Of a stretch of 20,549 nt of DNA, positions 1 to 7,386 are shown piece after piece. The notes beneath the pieces are model-generated. The model was given only the letters and a program-made list of their open reading frames with translations. It ran no database searches and was not told the origin of the DNA. Position 1 is the stretch's first letter; every line of letters begins with the position of its first letter. Made by a program: the position numbers and the translations under genes. The DNA comes from Parcubacteria group bacterium. GTDB lineage: Bacteria; Patescibacteriota; Minisyncoccia; Phycocordibacterales; CALRHW01. The stretch lies in contig CALRHW010000007.1 in NCBI GenBank assembly GCA_943359555.1, forward strand, positions 1 through 20,549, in the 5' to 3' direction.

Positions 1-656
1 GCCTTTCCTCCGGGAGTTGTCTCTGGATTACCAAACATTACACCGATTTGCATGCGGATTTGATTGATAAAAATGACGATAGTTTTACTTTTCGCAACGA
101 TTGCCGTCAACTTCCGCAAAGCCTGCGACATAAGTCGCGCTTGTTTGCCCATGTGATGCGCACCCATATCTCCTTCAATTTCATCTCTTGGCGTTAAAGC
201 TGCGACAGAATCTATAACTATCACATCTATTTTCCCAGAACGCACAAGGCTTTCTGTGATTTCTAAAGCTTGCTCACCGTTGTCTGGTTGGGAAATGAGA
301 AGCTCATCTATTTTGACGCCGAGTTTTTTTGAATATTCAGGATCCATTGCGTGCTCTGCATCTATAAATGCACACACGCCACCTTTTTTCTGAGCTTCTG
401 CGATAACGTGTAGCGACAGAGTTGTTTTTCCAGATGATTCTGGACCAAATATTTCTATAATTCTTCCGCGAGGCAGGCCACCTACGCCGAGCGCCGCGTC
501 TAGTCCGATAGAGCCAGTAGAAATTGCATCTATGTCTACTCTTGGTTTGTCGCCAAGCTTCATTATAGAATCGTCGCCAAACTTATTTTTTATTTCCTTT
601 AAAGTATCTTCGATTTTTAAACCGTGTTCTTTTAAAGCTGTAATTTTTTTTGCCAT
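1..656 (-). CDS. recA: Recombinase RecA, N-terminal two thirds (cut by the left edge)
   Basis: RecA forms ATP-dependent filaments on single-stranded DNA, carries out strand exchange and triggers the SOS response. About 218 codons are visible, reading from ATG at 656 to the window edge. The Walker A motif GPESSGKT is at residues 71-78. Further RecA signatures are FIDAEHAMDPEY, VIVIDSVAALTPRDEIEGD, MGKQARLMSQALRKL and the L2-region stretch INQIRMQIGVMFGNPETTPG at the edge. The N-terminus is collinear with other RecA proteins, which supports the start. Only one base separates it from the stop of the upstream 128-aa gene, so it is probably co-transcribed with that gene and perhaps with ftsK. No SD site is visible. 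The identification is secure; the C-terminal DNA-binding domain lies outside the window. Confidence 0.97.
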   Translation of the reverse strand, partial: MAKKITALKEHGLKIEDTLKEIKNKFGDDSIMKLGDKPRVDIDAISTGSIGLDAALGVGGLPRGRIIEIFGPESSGKTTLSLHVIAEAQKKGGVCAFIDAEHAMDPEYSKKLGVKIDELLISQPDNGEQALEITESLVRSGKIDVIVIDSVAALTPRDEIEGDMGAHHMGKQARLMSQALRKLTAIVAKSKTIVIFINQIRMQIGVMFGNPETTPGGK

Positions 657-657
657 A

Positions 658-1044
658 TTAATTTATCTTCTGCGATTTTATTAACCCAAGAGATTTATTT
701 GAAATGAGTATCAATTTCAGCATTTCTATTTTTTGTCGGCCAAATCTGTCTGATACTGCGAGCTTGATTATATTATAGCCTGGGGAGAGGAGCAACTTTT
801 CGCTAAACTCACCCTTTTTATCTATTGTGATCGGTCTGTCATTGAGACTTATTGCCGATGTGTTTTGTGTTATTCCTTTTATATCCACCAAAGGATTTTC
901 GGTTGTCGTGCCACTTACTGGTTCAAAGACTTCCACGACAGGTCCACGAATTATGTTTCTTGCTTCAAAAAGAGAGTACCCACCAATAAAAAAAACGACG
1001 AGAACCAAGAAAACTATTTTAATGGTGGATTTTAGACTGGTCAT
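658..1044 (-). CDS. Membrane-anchored small protein with an Ig-like extracellular domain
   Basis: This 128-aa protein has a short basic N-terminus, one hydrophobic segment at about residues 9-26, and then a roughly 95-residue beta-rich region. That region carries the pattern G-PVVEVFEPVSGTTTENP, VDIKGITQN, I-LNDRPITIDKKGEF and LSPGYNIIKLAVSDRFGR, typical of bacterial Ig-like (glucodextranase-B/PKD-type) modules on surface proteins. The likely topology is a cytoplasmic N-terminus with the domain outside. The gene lies 37 bp after the ftsK stop and 1 bp before the recA start. A TATAAT at 1062-1067 on the minus strand, 17 nt before the ATG, may be a -10 box of its own, but no good -35 is seen. 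I do not recognise a named family, and the function is unknown. Confidence 0.75.
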   Translation of the reverse strand: MTSLKSTIKIVFLVLVVFFIGGYSLFEARNIIRGPVVEVFEPVSGTTTENPLVDIKGITQNTSAISLNDRPITIDKKGEFSEKLLLSPGYNIIKLAVSDRFGRQKIEMLKLILISNKSLGLIKSQKIN

Positions 1045-1081
1045 TATTTTGCGTTGCGTTTATTATACTCTATTTTATACT

Positions 1082-3340
1082 TTATTCTCTCACACCTTTA
1101 TCATCATTGCCGTCCACAGCTTCTTCGCTTTCATCTACGTTTTCTGCATTATCTACCTCACCCACATTCGCTTCCTCCACTTTTTCCGCCCCGATAATGT
1201 CTCTCGGTTTTGCTCCAGAGCCAGCCCCCACAACACCCCGCTCTTCAAGCATGTCTATGAGGCGAGCAGCACGAGCATATCCTACGCGGAGTTTTCTTTG
1301 TAAATATGACGTGGAAGCTTTTCCAGCGGAGATGACGATTTCGCGTGCTTCTTCATAAAGGTCGTCATCGTCATCATCGCCACCTATTCCATCTGAAAAG
1401 ATTGCATTTTTTCCGCCCTGATTATTATTAAAGTCAATTGTATCTTGTGGAATCTCATCTCGGTATTGTTCAATGAGATATTTCACAACATTTTTAACTT
1501 CTGATTCGGAAATGAAAGCGGACTGTATACGCTGAGGTTTAGACATTTCTCCAGAAAGATAAAGCATATCGCCTGCACCGAGAAGTTTTTCTGCTCCACC
1601 TGTATCTAAAATAGTGCGAGAGTCTATCTGAGAAGACACTTGTAGAGCGACTCTAGCAGGGATATTGGCTTTGATAAGACCTGTGATGACATTTACAGAT
1701 GGTCGCTGTGTGGAAAGCATTAAATGAATACCGACAGCGCGACTCATCTGTGCGAGGCGGACAATAGCAGACTCAAGCTCGCGTGGGTATGCCTGCATAA
1801 TGTCTGCGAGCTCGTCTATAATAACGACGATAAAAGGCATTGTTTCTGGGAGCTCTATGTTGCCGTTTTCGTCTTTTGTTGGCTTGCCTGCACGCATTTT
1901 ATTTAGCTCAGGTTCTAAAATATTTTTGTGATACGAGCCTATGTCGCGGACACTGTGACTCTCCAAAATGTCGTAACGCCTATCCATTTCTTTTGCCGCC
2001 CATTTGAGTGCGAGTATGGATTTCTTTGGATCTGTGATGACAGGCGTGAGTAGATGAGGGATTTTATTGTAAAGGGTGAGCTCCACACGTTTTGGATCAA
2101 TCATTATAAATTTAAGCTGTTCTGGACCGTTGCGATAAAGAAGAGATGTAATGATAGCGTGAATAGTTACAGATTTTCCAGAACCCGTCGTGCCCGCGAT
2201 AAGAAGATGTGGCATTTTTGCAAAATTTGCGAAATGGGATTTTCCAGAAATTATTTTTCCGAGAGCGACGAGTAGCGACTTGTCGGACTCTTGATATTCC
2301 TGCGCAGAAAGAAGTGTGCCGAGACCGACGGTGGTTTTTGTGCTGTTTGGCATTTCAATACCGACGAGCGATTTTCCCGGAATTGGTGCTTCAATACGCA
2401 GTGGGTGAGCCGCGAGTGCGAGCGACAGGTCATTTTGGAGTGCTACTATGCGAGAAAGTTTTACGCCCTCAGCTGGTTTTAGTGCGTAGCGTGTGATGGA
2501 CGGTCCGATAGATATTTCGTCCATTTCTACCGCGATACCAAAATTCATAAGTGTGCGCTGAATAATATTTGCATTTGCTTTTATGTCGCCCACACCGGGT
2601 TTTCCGCGGTCTACTTCAAGGAGTGAAAGTGGGGGAGGAATATAAGTTTTCCCCGTGCTGATATTTAGAGGTCTAAAACCAAATTCTTTTTCTTCATCGT
2701 CTTTCAGCGATTTTTTTACCAAAGCTTTTTTTAGGTCTTCGGGTTCTTGTGCTTTTGGTATTTCAATACGTTTTTCTTCACTCGTCGCGATTTTTATCAC
2801 AGCTTCTTTCATCGCGCCTACGAGAGCATCTTTTTTGCCAAAGAGTTTGTACCAAAGAGCTTTTAAGAGACTCATATGAAATGCGGTATCAAAAATGACG
2901 AGTATTGAAATGATAAAAAGTGCACTCAAAATAATATAGGTCGCCGTGGTATCAAAAAGTTTTACAAGCGGGTATGAAATGATATTTCCTACCCAGCCAC
3001 CTTTTGTAGGAAAAAGTAAATTTGTAATTCCAAGCGCTGAGAAAAAAAGCACGAGCGCACCGATAGTCTGCGTAAGAGCGAGACTTTTGTTTAGAGATTT
3101 TAGAAGTGCTACACCCAAGACAATCAAAACAACTGGTAAAAGATAATAGCCAATACCGAGAAGCCACTCAAATATATCGTATGTGTATACGCCGACTATT
3201 CCTGCTCTGCCTCCAGCTGAAAGACCTAGGAAAACTGCGACGAGAAAAAGCGCCACAGCAAGTATCGCGTGAGAAGTTTCTTCTTTGAGGTTTCTAAAAG
3301 GATTAAAGTTTATTTTTTCTTTCGCGAATTTTTTTGCCAT
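1082..3340 (-). CDS. ftsK: DNA translocase FtsK (FtsK/SpoIIIE family)
   Basis: FtsK anchors at the septum and pumps chromosomal DNA during division, normally helping XerCD resolve dimers. The 752-aa protein has four hydrophobic segments (about 26-44, 60-80, 90-110 and 133-151), a short linker, and then the alpha/beta motor. The motor has Walker A GTTGSGKS (383-390), IMIDPKRVEL (413-422), Walker B VVIIDELAD (505-513) and STQRPSVNVITG (543-554). An acidic patch DDDDDD (655-660) leads into a C-terminal winged-helix gamma domain (about 661-716), followed by a Glu/Asp-rich tail. I chose ATG 3340 (MAKKFAKEK). An in-frame extension reaching 3526 would run back across the divergent promoter at 3396-3424. 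No SD site precedes the ATG. The protein is slightly shorter than E. coli FtsK because it lacks the long Pro/Gln linker. Confidence 0.95.
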   Translation of the reverse strand: MAKKFAKEKINFNPFRNLKEETSHAILAVALFLVAVFLGLSAGGRAGIVGVYTYDIFEWLLGIGYYLLPVVLIVLGVALLKSLNKSLALTQTIGALVLFFSALGITNLLFPTKGGWVGNIISYPLVKLFDTTATYIILSALFIISILVIFDTAFHMSLLKALWYKLFGKKDALVGAMKEAVIKIATSEEKRIEIPKAQEPEDLKKALVKKSLKDDEEKEFGFRPLNISTGKTYIPPPLSLLEVDRGKPGVGDIKANANIIQRTLMNFGIAVEMDEISIGPSITRYALKPAEGVKLSRIVALQNDLSLALAAHPLRIEAPIPGKSLVGIEMPNSTKTTVGLGTLLSAQEYQESDKSLLVALGKIISGKSHFANFAKMPHLLIAGTTGSGKSVTIHAIITSLLYRNGPEQLKFIMIDPKRVELTLYNKIPHLLTPVITDPKKSILALKWAAKEMDRRYDILESHSVRDIGSYHKNILEPELNKMRAGKPTKDENGNIELPETMPFIVVIIDELADIMQAYPRELESAIVRLAQMSRAVGIHLMLSTQRPSVNVITGLIKANIPARVALQVSSQIDSRTILDTGGAEKLLGAGDMLYLSGEMSKPQRIQSAFISESEVKNVVKYLIEQYRDEIPQDTIDFNNNQGGKNAIFSDGIGGDDDDDDLYEEAREIVISAGKASTSYLQRKLRVGYARAARLIDMLEERGVVGAGSGAKPRDIIGAEKVEEANVGEVDNAENVDESEEAVDGNDDKGVRE

Positions 3341-3395
3341 GAATACAATACATATTAACACGAAAGGTAAATTGCTTTTATTGTCAGTTGCAAGC

Positions 3396-3424
3396 TTTAC
3401 AGATGTCTTTGACGGCTCTATAAT
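3396..3424 (+). promoter_or_regulatory. Sigma70-type promoter for the winged-helix gene
   Basis: TTTACA (3396-3401), a 17-nt spacer and a perfect TATAAT (3419-3424) predict a transcript start near 3431, 76 nt before the ATG at 3507. The promoter lies in the 166-bp gap between the divergent starts of ftsK and the winged-helix gene. It argues against any longer reading of either gene. Confidence 0.75.
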
Positions 3425-3506
3425 GGACACAGTATATTTTCTAGTTAAGTCCTTTATATTTAATAAGACATTTAATAAAAGACGTAAAATAATCAAAGAC
3501 AAAAAC

Positions 3507-4355
3507 ATGGACGATAAAAAAGACAAAAATCAGCACCCACAAGTGCCAGACAATAACAAAGACCAAAAATACCTAGATAACACGGGCTTGTTTGCTCACT
3601 TTGAGACGTCAGACAAGGATTTCTTTTTTCAATATAAAAAGACAGAAAAGATACTCACAGCTCTTTATCTCGTGACCAACTTTATCTCTACGCAAGAACC
3701 ACTGCGGTGGGAAGTCCGCGAGCTGGGGCTCAATATGCTTTCAGGCGTGATGTCTCTAAATGACTCTTTGACTTCTCAAAAAAAAGAATTGCGTAATAAT
3801 ATAAAAACAATAATATTTGAAATCATATCGCTTTTGGATGTGGCGACTTTTGCTGGCTTTATTTCAAATATGAACTCTGAGATTCTAAAAAAAGAGTTCA
3901 TCACTCTACTTGATTCTGTCTCAAATCTAAACCAATCATCAGAACCATTTGTGTTGTCAGACGATTTTTTTGCTGAGAACAATGATATGGAATTTTTGCC
4001 AAACACCTTTCCTCCCGCACACAATATTTTAAGCACTAATATTATAAAGGACAAAAGGACAAATAGTATAGGACAGCAAACTTATAAAGGACAAAACACA
4101 ACAAAAGACAGTAATACAGCCACAAAAACACACTCAGAAACGCACAGCCGTGTAGAAATAAAAAAGAACACTCGTAAGCAAGTGATCATTGACCTATTAA
4201 AGAAAAAGAAAGAAGTAATGGTAAAGGACGTTTCTGCGCTTATCACCGACTGCAGTGAAAAGACCCTACAAAGAGAGCTCCTTTCTATGGTCCATCAAGG
4301 AATTCTCAAAAAAGAAGGTGAAAGGCGTTGGAGTAGGTATTCTCTTGCTAGGTAA
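3507..4355 (+). CDS. C-terminal winged-helix DNA-binding protein, function unknown
   Basis: This 282-aa protein starts at MDDKKDKNQHPQ. The start was chosen because the promoter ends at 3424, and earlier in-frame ATGs (3285, 3423) fall before the predicted transcript start. Residues 1-35 are charged and probably disordered. About 36-150 is largely helical (TEKILTALYLVTNFIS, then ELRNNIKTIIFEIISLLDV). About 150-220 is Asn/Thr/Lys-rich linker. Residues about 224-282 form a winged helix like DeoR-type repressors: RKQVIIDLLKKKKEV, DVSALITDCSEKTLQRELLS, and a wing GILKKEGERRWSRYSL. The helical N-terminal part may bind a partner or dimerise. It is divergent from ftsK and is followed by palindromes at 4432-4478 that could be its operator. 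The HTH is clear; the target is not known. Confidence 0.8.
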   Translation: MDDKKDKNQHPQVPDNNKDQKYLDNTGLFAHFETSDKDFFFQYKKTEKILTALYLVTNFISTQEPLRWEVRELGLNMLSGVMSLNDSLTSQKKELRNNIKTIIFEIISLLDVATFAGFISNMNSEILKKEFITLLDSVSNLNQSSEPFVLSDDFFAENNDMEFLPNTFPPAHNILSTNIIKDKRTNSIGQQTYKGQNTTKDSNTATKTHSETHSRVEIKKNTRKQVIIDLLKKKKEVMVKDVSALITDCSEKTLQRELLSMVHQGILKKEGERRWSRYSLAR

Positions 4356-4381
4356 GCTGTTTTGGTATAAGCTCTATATAT

Positions 4382-4402
4382 GGGGATACTTTAGTTATCC
4401 CC
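4382..4402 (+). other. Short inverted repeat after the winged-helix gene
   Basis: GGGGATA (4382-4388) and TATCCCC (4396-4402) are perfect 7-bp arms around a 7-nt loop, 27 bp after the stop codon. It could help end transcription or stabilise the 3' end. There is no T-run after it, so it is not a standard intrinsic terminator. Confidence 0.4.
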
Positions 4403-4431
4403 AACGCCATTTTGCACGTTATTACAGGAAA

Positions 4432-4478
4432 AGGTATATTTATACCTATGTAAGTATGCGTATTGACACGATGTCAAT
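4432..4478 (+). promoter_or_regulatory. Two palindromes, possible operator over a TTGACA box
   Basis: AGGTATA-TT-TATACCT (4432-4447) and ATTGACA-CGA-TGTCAAT (4462-4478) are two perfect palindromes with 7-bp half sites, 14 nt apart. The second contains TTGACA (4463-4468), a consensus -35 box. A weak -10 (TTATAT, 4487-4492) follows at 18 nt. Such an overlap is the usual arrangement of a repressed promoter. The candidate controlled gene is the surface protein at 4912 or the structured RNA at 4652-4819, and the winged-helix protein just upstream is a candidate binder. This is inference from arrangement only. Confidence 0.35.
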
Positions 4479-4651
4479 TGCAATACTTATATGTGCTTCC
4501 AAATGTAAGAAACGCCCAGATTTGACGTCTCATACAGGAACGCTCACACGGCAGGTTCGTTGACATTTTAATATAAGAATTTCCCCGCACGCCTTTTTCT
4601 TTTACGGCTGATTTAAAGACAGACAAGCAGTACACATTTACCACTAGCCCG

Positions 4652-4819
4652 TTGCTTTGTGTCGGTTTGCCTCATTTATCCACTCGTTGGATAAGGGGGA
4701 GCAAATTAAAGCAATGGTGTAGTTGAGGTGCGACGCATAAAACTTTTGAAAAATTGAGCGATCAAATGTTCAAAAGTTTTGTGCAAACAATTTTTTCGGC
4801 AGACGTCGAAATCTCGCCG
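4652..4819 (+). ncRNA. Candidate structured RNA or long 5' leader, three hairpins
   Basis: The stretch holds three predicted hairpins. (1) A nested hairpin: 4652-4658 pairs with 4708-4714 (TTGCTTT/AAAGCAA), 4666-4673 with 4699-4705 (one bulged C), and 4676-4682 with 4688-4694 (TTATCCA/TGGATAA). (2) 4739-4750 pairs perfectly over 12 bp with 4769-4780, with a 3x3 internal loop and then TTGA/TCAA capped by the GNRA tetraloop GCGA (4758-4761). (3) 4797-4803 pairs with 4812-4819 (CGGCAGA/TCT-C-GCCG). There is no convincing reading frame. It may be the untranslated leader of the surface-protein mRNA, or a separate small RNA. It matches no family that I recognise: tmRNA, RNase P and SRP signatures were looked for and not seen. 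Confidence 0.4.
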
Positions 4820-4849
4820 ATAAAGTTGTCAGGTAGAAATTATAAAAAA

Positions 4850-4887
4850 ATTCTTTTCGCAAAATTATTAATAAAAATGAAAAGAAT
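4850..4887 (+). promoter_or_regulatory. Hairpin just upstream of the surface-protein start
   Basis: ATTCTTTTC (4850-4858) and GAAAAGAAT (4879-4887) are perfect 9-bp arms around a 20-nt AT-rich loop, ending 24 nt before the ATG at 4912. It could protect the 5' part of an abundant mRNA or influence initiation. The sequence between it and the ATG is A/T only in its last 20 nt and has no SD site. Confidence 0.4.
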
Positions 4888-4911
4888 GTTCGTTATTAAA
4901 AAAAATATATT

Positions 4912-6885
4912 ATGAGTTTTATAACATCAAAATCTGCAAAATTATTTGCAGGAGTTGTTGGATTGGCTATTGCTCTTGCTTTTGTTGTTTCAACACCAAG
5001 CACAGCATCAGCTGCTCTTACAATCGGAAGTAGTGGTGCAGACGTTACGACACTACAAAATTGGTTGATTTCAAAAGGTTTCAGCCTTTCAGCTGGAGCT
5101 ACAGGATATTTCGGTAGCCAGACACAAGCAGCTCTTGCCGCTTTCCAGTCAGCAAACGGAATATCTCCTGCAGTAGGTTACTATGGTCCAGTTACAATGG
5201 CTAAAGTAGCTTCAATGAGTGGCGGTTCAACAGGTGCAATGACTTATCCAGCAGGATGTATGTCAGCAACTGGCTTTAGTACAACAACTGGCATGTCATG
5301 TGCGGGTTCAGTAATGACTTACCCAGCAGGATGTATGTCAGCAGTTGGATTTAGTTCAACAACTGGTATGTCATGTGCTGGTGGTTCAACACCATCAACA
5401 TCTGGTCCTTTGACTGGTGGAGCAGGTGATATCACAGTTTCTGATCTTGCAACTTACTCTTCTGAAGAGGCTGGTGAAGGAGAAGACGATGTAAAACTTT
5501 TGGCTTTCGAAGTTGAAGCTGATGACGAATCAGATGTAGAAATCACTTCAGTTAAGGTTGAGATGTTCCAAGGAACAGCTGCTGACTCTGAAGACCTAAC
5601 AGATTACGCAGACAATGTGTCTATCTGGATGGGTTCTACAAAGGTTGGTGAGGCTGATTCTGATGGATTTTCTGAAAACAGTGATGTTTACACAAAGTCT
5701 ATCTCACTTGATAACGCTGTAGTAAAGGCTGGCGACACTAACAAGTTTTATGTTGCTGTTTCAGCTATGGCAAATCTAGATTCAGGAGATATTGATACTG
5801 ATGCTTGGTATGTTGGTGTATCAGCGGTTCGTTTCGTTGATGCAGAAGGCGTAACAACAACAGAAAGTCTAACTCTTGATATTGATGATGAGGTTGTTGA
5901 TGACACTCTAGAAGAGACTTTTGACTTTACAGATTTCGCTACTGCGACTGATGTAGAATTGAAGGTTGCTCTAAACAATGATGACGATGATATCAATGAA
6001 GCTCATGTTATCAACGTTGACACTACTGACGATACAGACGATGTAGAAGTTCTTTCATTCACTCTTGAGGCGGATGGAGATTCAGACATCAACGTTACTG
6101 AAATCCCAGTTCTTGTTACAACTACTGGCGAAACAGACCAAGCTGTTATCGTTATCGAAGCTAAACTATGGATGGACGGAGAAGAACTAGCTACTGAGGA
6201 TGTTCCTACAGGTGGCGCAGTTACTTTCGAAGACCTTGATATAGATATCAACGCTGGTGACGAAGTAGAACTTATGGTTACTGTAAGTCTACAAGATGTT
6301 GGTGGAGCACTTGATGATGGTGATACTGTAAAGGTAGAACTAACAGGTGCAGAAGTTGACGCTATTGATGCTGAGGATGAAAGTGGTGAGACTCTAGGTG
6401 CTGCTGACCTTACAGGTACAGCTGCCGGAGAAGCTCATGCTACTTACGATGTAGGTATGAATGCTAAATTCGTTTCTTCATCTGCTGTGATCACTAACAG
6501 TGACACTGCACTTATCCCTGATCGTGGTACATTCAAGATCGTATTTGATGTAACTGCATTCGACGGAGATGTGTATGTTGACGGAACTGATATCGCGCTC
6601 GAAACTGGAGGTGGTGCTACTTATCAAGACATCTTAGTTGATGGTGGTGTAGGTACTGGAGTTGTTACTTCTAACGCTGATGATGCTGCTAACACAACAT
6701 TCTTAGTTGAAGAAGGTACTACAGAACGCTTCACTCTTACTTTAGATGCAGCTGGTACAAATGCATTCGCAAAAGCTTCTCTTGAAAGTATCTTGTACGC
6801 TCTAACTGCTATAGATGGAGATGTACTATACACATTCAACATGGCTGACTACGAAACAGACAGTATCTTCCTTGAAACTAACTAA
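4912..6885 (+). CDS. Secreted acidic surface protein with a peptidoglycan-binding domain
   Basis: This 657-aa protein has a signal peptide at about 1-34 (hydrophobic core LFAGVVGLAIALAFVV, cleavage near TASA). Residues about 35-103 are a PG_binding_1 domain (SSGADVTTLQNWLISKGF, TGYFGSQTQAALAAFQ, GYYGPVTMAKV), which in known proteins binds cell-wall peptidoglycan. Two 25-residue repeats (109-133, 134-158) each carry two cysteines. The remaining 490 residues are very rich in Asp, Glu, Thr and Val with alternating beta-strand patterns, suggesting stacked beta-sandwich modules. Low pI and Thr/Asp-rich sheets fit an S-layer or cell-envelope protein held by the N-terminal domain. There is no C-terminal membrane anchor or sorting motif. 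A strong terminator follows. The codon use (many GCT, GTT, GAC) and structured leader suggest high expression. An S-layer role is inferred, not shown. Confidence 0.85.
   Translation: MSFITSKSAKLFAGVVGLAIALAFVVSTPSTASAALTIGSSGADVTTLQNWLISKGFSLSAGATGYFGSQTQAALAAFQSANGISPAVGYYGPVTMAKVASMSGGSTGAMTYPAGCMSATGFSTTTGMSCAGSVMTYPAGCMSAVGFSSTTGMSCAGGSTPSTSGPLTGGAGDITVSDLATYSSEEAGEGEDDVKLLAFEVEADDESDVEITSVKVEMFQGTAADSEDLTDYADNVSIWMGSTKVGEADSDGFSENSDVYTKSISLDNAVVKAGDTNKFYVAVSAMANLDSGDIDTDAWYVGVSAVRFVDAEGVTTTESLTLDIDDEVVDDTLEETFDFTDFATATDVELKVALNNDDDDINEAHVINVDTTDDTDDVEVLSFTLEADGDSDINVTEIPVLVTTTGETDQAVIVIEAKLWMDGEELATEDVPTGGAVTFEDLDIDINAGDEVELMVTVSLQDVGGALDDGDTVKVELTGAEVDAIDAEDESGETLGAADLTGTAAGEAHATYDVGMNAKFVSSSAVITNSDTALIPDRGTFKIVFDVTAFDGDVYVDGTDIALETGGGATYQDILVDGGVGTGVVTSNADDAANTTFLVEEGTTERFTLTLDAAGTNAFAKASLESILYALTAIDGDVLYTFNMADYETDSIFLETN
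5236..5385 (+). repeat. Tandem 75-bp coding repeat, Cys-containing motif
   Basis: Two adjacent in-frame 75-bp units (5236-5310, 5311-5385) encode MTYPAGCMSATGFSTTTG-MSC and MTYPAGCMSAVGFSSTTG-MSC. The cysteines fall at residues 116/130 and 141/155, so each unit could form its own disulfide. PAGC-S-GFS-TTG-C motifs are, from memory, frequent between the peptidoglycan-binding domain and the body of Parcubacteria surface proteins. The two units differ mainly at third codon positions, so the duplication is old or under selection. Confidence 0.8.
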
Positions 6886-6949
6886 TAACTTTTAGTTAAG
6901 TTCCAAAGATATTTTCTGACTCTGGTTTGATACGCCTTAAAAAGTATTC

Positions 6950-6980
6950 AAAAAACCACCCTTTAATCGGGTGGTTTTTT
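6950..6980 (+). terminator. Intrinsic terminator of the surface-protein gene
   Basis: Perfect 12-bp arms (6950-6961 with 6969-6980, AAAAAACCACCC/GGGTGGTTTTTT) enclose a 7-nt loop and end in a T-run. The hairpin begins 65 nt after the stop. Its symmetric A and T tracts would allow termination on both strands. Confidence 0.9.
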
Positions 6981-6998
6981 GTTGTTTGTGTTTTGCGA

Positions 6999-7004
6999 TA
7001 TACT
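6999..7004 (+). promoter_or_regulatory. -10 box placed for a leaderless transcript
   Basis: TATACT ends 6 nt before the ATG at 7011, so transcription should begin at or next to the A of the start codon. The -35 region (6976-6981, TTTTTG) is poor. There is no SD site, which fits leaderless translation. Confidence 0.5.
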
Positions 7005-7010
7005 TAGTAC

Positions 7011-7238
7011 ATGCTCAAATATTTTGATAAAACCTTTTTTAAGTTTTTGCTCGGTTTTTTGGCTATCCTTATCGTGAGTTTTACCATAATTATTTTGACT
7101 GGATATTACAAAAAAAAATTGGGTGACAGGCAAGCTACTCACGAGCAGACAGAAGAACAAATGCAAAGTTTCAGAGAGTTTACAGCGGTAGAGATAAATG
7201 GCTCTGGTGACGATTGTTTGACAGATAAGATTTGCTAA
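7011..7238 (+). CDS. Small single-pass membrane protein
   Basis: This 75-aa protein has one long hydrophobic helix at about 11-31 (FKFLLGFLAILIVSFTIIIL), then a Lys-rich stretch (YYKKKLG) and a polar Gln/Glu-rich tail ending in CLTDKIC with two cysteines. The positive residues after the helix suggest that the tail is cytoplasmic. Its end overlaps the rplJ promoter, whose -35 box lies inside the last codons. It is flanked by a strong terminator upstream and appears to be its own unit. No family is recognised; it is plausible as a real gene because it has a well-placed -10 box and fills the interval between two regulatory elements. Confidence 0.55.
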   Translation: MLKYFDKTFFKFLLGFLAILIVSFTIIILTGYYKKKLGDRQATHEQTEEQMQSFREFTAVEINGSGDDCLTDKIC

Positions 7239-7245
7239 GTATACT
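7218..7245 (+). promoter_or_regulatory. Promoter of the rplJ-rplL operon
   Basis: TTGACA (7218-7223), a 16-nt spacer and TATACT (7240-7245) form a near-consensus sigma70-type promoter with a predicted start near 7252. The same pair of hexamers with the same 16-nt spacing occurs at 12482-12509 upstream of the 23S gene. Confidence 0.8.
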
Positions 7246-7251
7246 GGTCAG

Positions 7252-7386
7252 TATATAAGGTCAAAGACAATAGGTGCTCCCCAATGGGTAGCATAAGTCC
7301 TATCGAGACAATGTAATACGTTTTTGCGTTTACAAAACCTCTCGGCCTTGTGGGTCGATTTTTTTATTTTTAAACGCAGAAATAAA
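7252..7386 (+). promoter_or_regulatory. Ribosomal protein L10-type mRNA leader
   Basis: The leader contains AAAGACAATAGGTG (7263-7276) and AAGTCCTATCGAGAC (7295-7309), close to the paired strands of the known L10 leader, where the L10-L12 complex binds its own mRNA and represses the operon. ATAGG (7270-7274) pairs with CCTAT (7299-7303). Inside is a hairpin, GCT/AGC then CCC/GGG (7276-7292). A further long-range pair, GCGTTTA (7326-7332) with TAAACGC (7371-7377), encloses the attenuator. This is established autoregulation in other bacteria; here it is inferred from the motif and from its place before rplJ. Confidence 0.8.
7342..7365 (+). terminator. Attenuator hairpin in the L10 leader
   Basis: TCGGCC (7342-7347) pairs with GGTCGA (7353-7358, one G-U pair) around a 5-nt loop and is followed directly by seven T residues (7359-7365) and a further T-rich run. 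It ends 22 nt before the rplJ start. The outer 7-bp pair 7326-7332/7371-7377 could compete with or present it, giving a read-through versus stop choice. Confidence 0.6.

Noticed and set aside
827..1303. 158-aa plus-strand frame opposite ftsK and the 128-aa gene
   Set aside because: It is antisense to two well-supported genes and the composition is not protein-like.
3285..3506. Longer reading of the winged-helix gene from 3285, giving 356 aa
   Set aside because: The added part overlaps ftsK and crosses a clear promoter (3396-3424) whose transcript would start after it.
3341..3526. Longer reading of ftsK from 3526, giving 814 aa
   Set aside because: It would overlap the divergent promoter; MAKKF at 3340 fits FtsK better.
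4255..4563. 102-aa frame after the winged-helix gene
   Set aside because: It overlaps the end of that gene in another frame and covers palindromes; no signals are seen.
4356..4911. tmRNA, RNase P RNA or SRP RNA in the long gap
   Set aside because: The conserved words of these RNAs were not found, only hairpins of unknown type.
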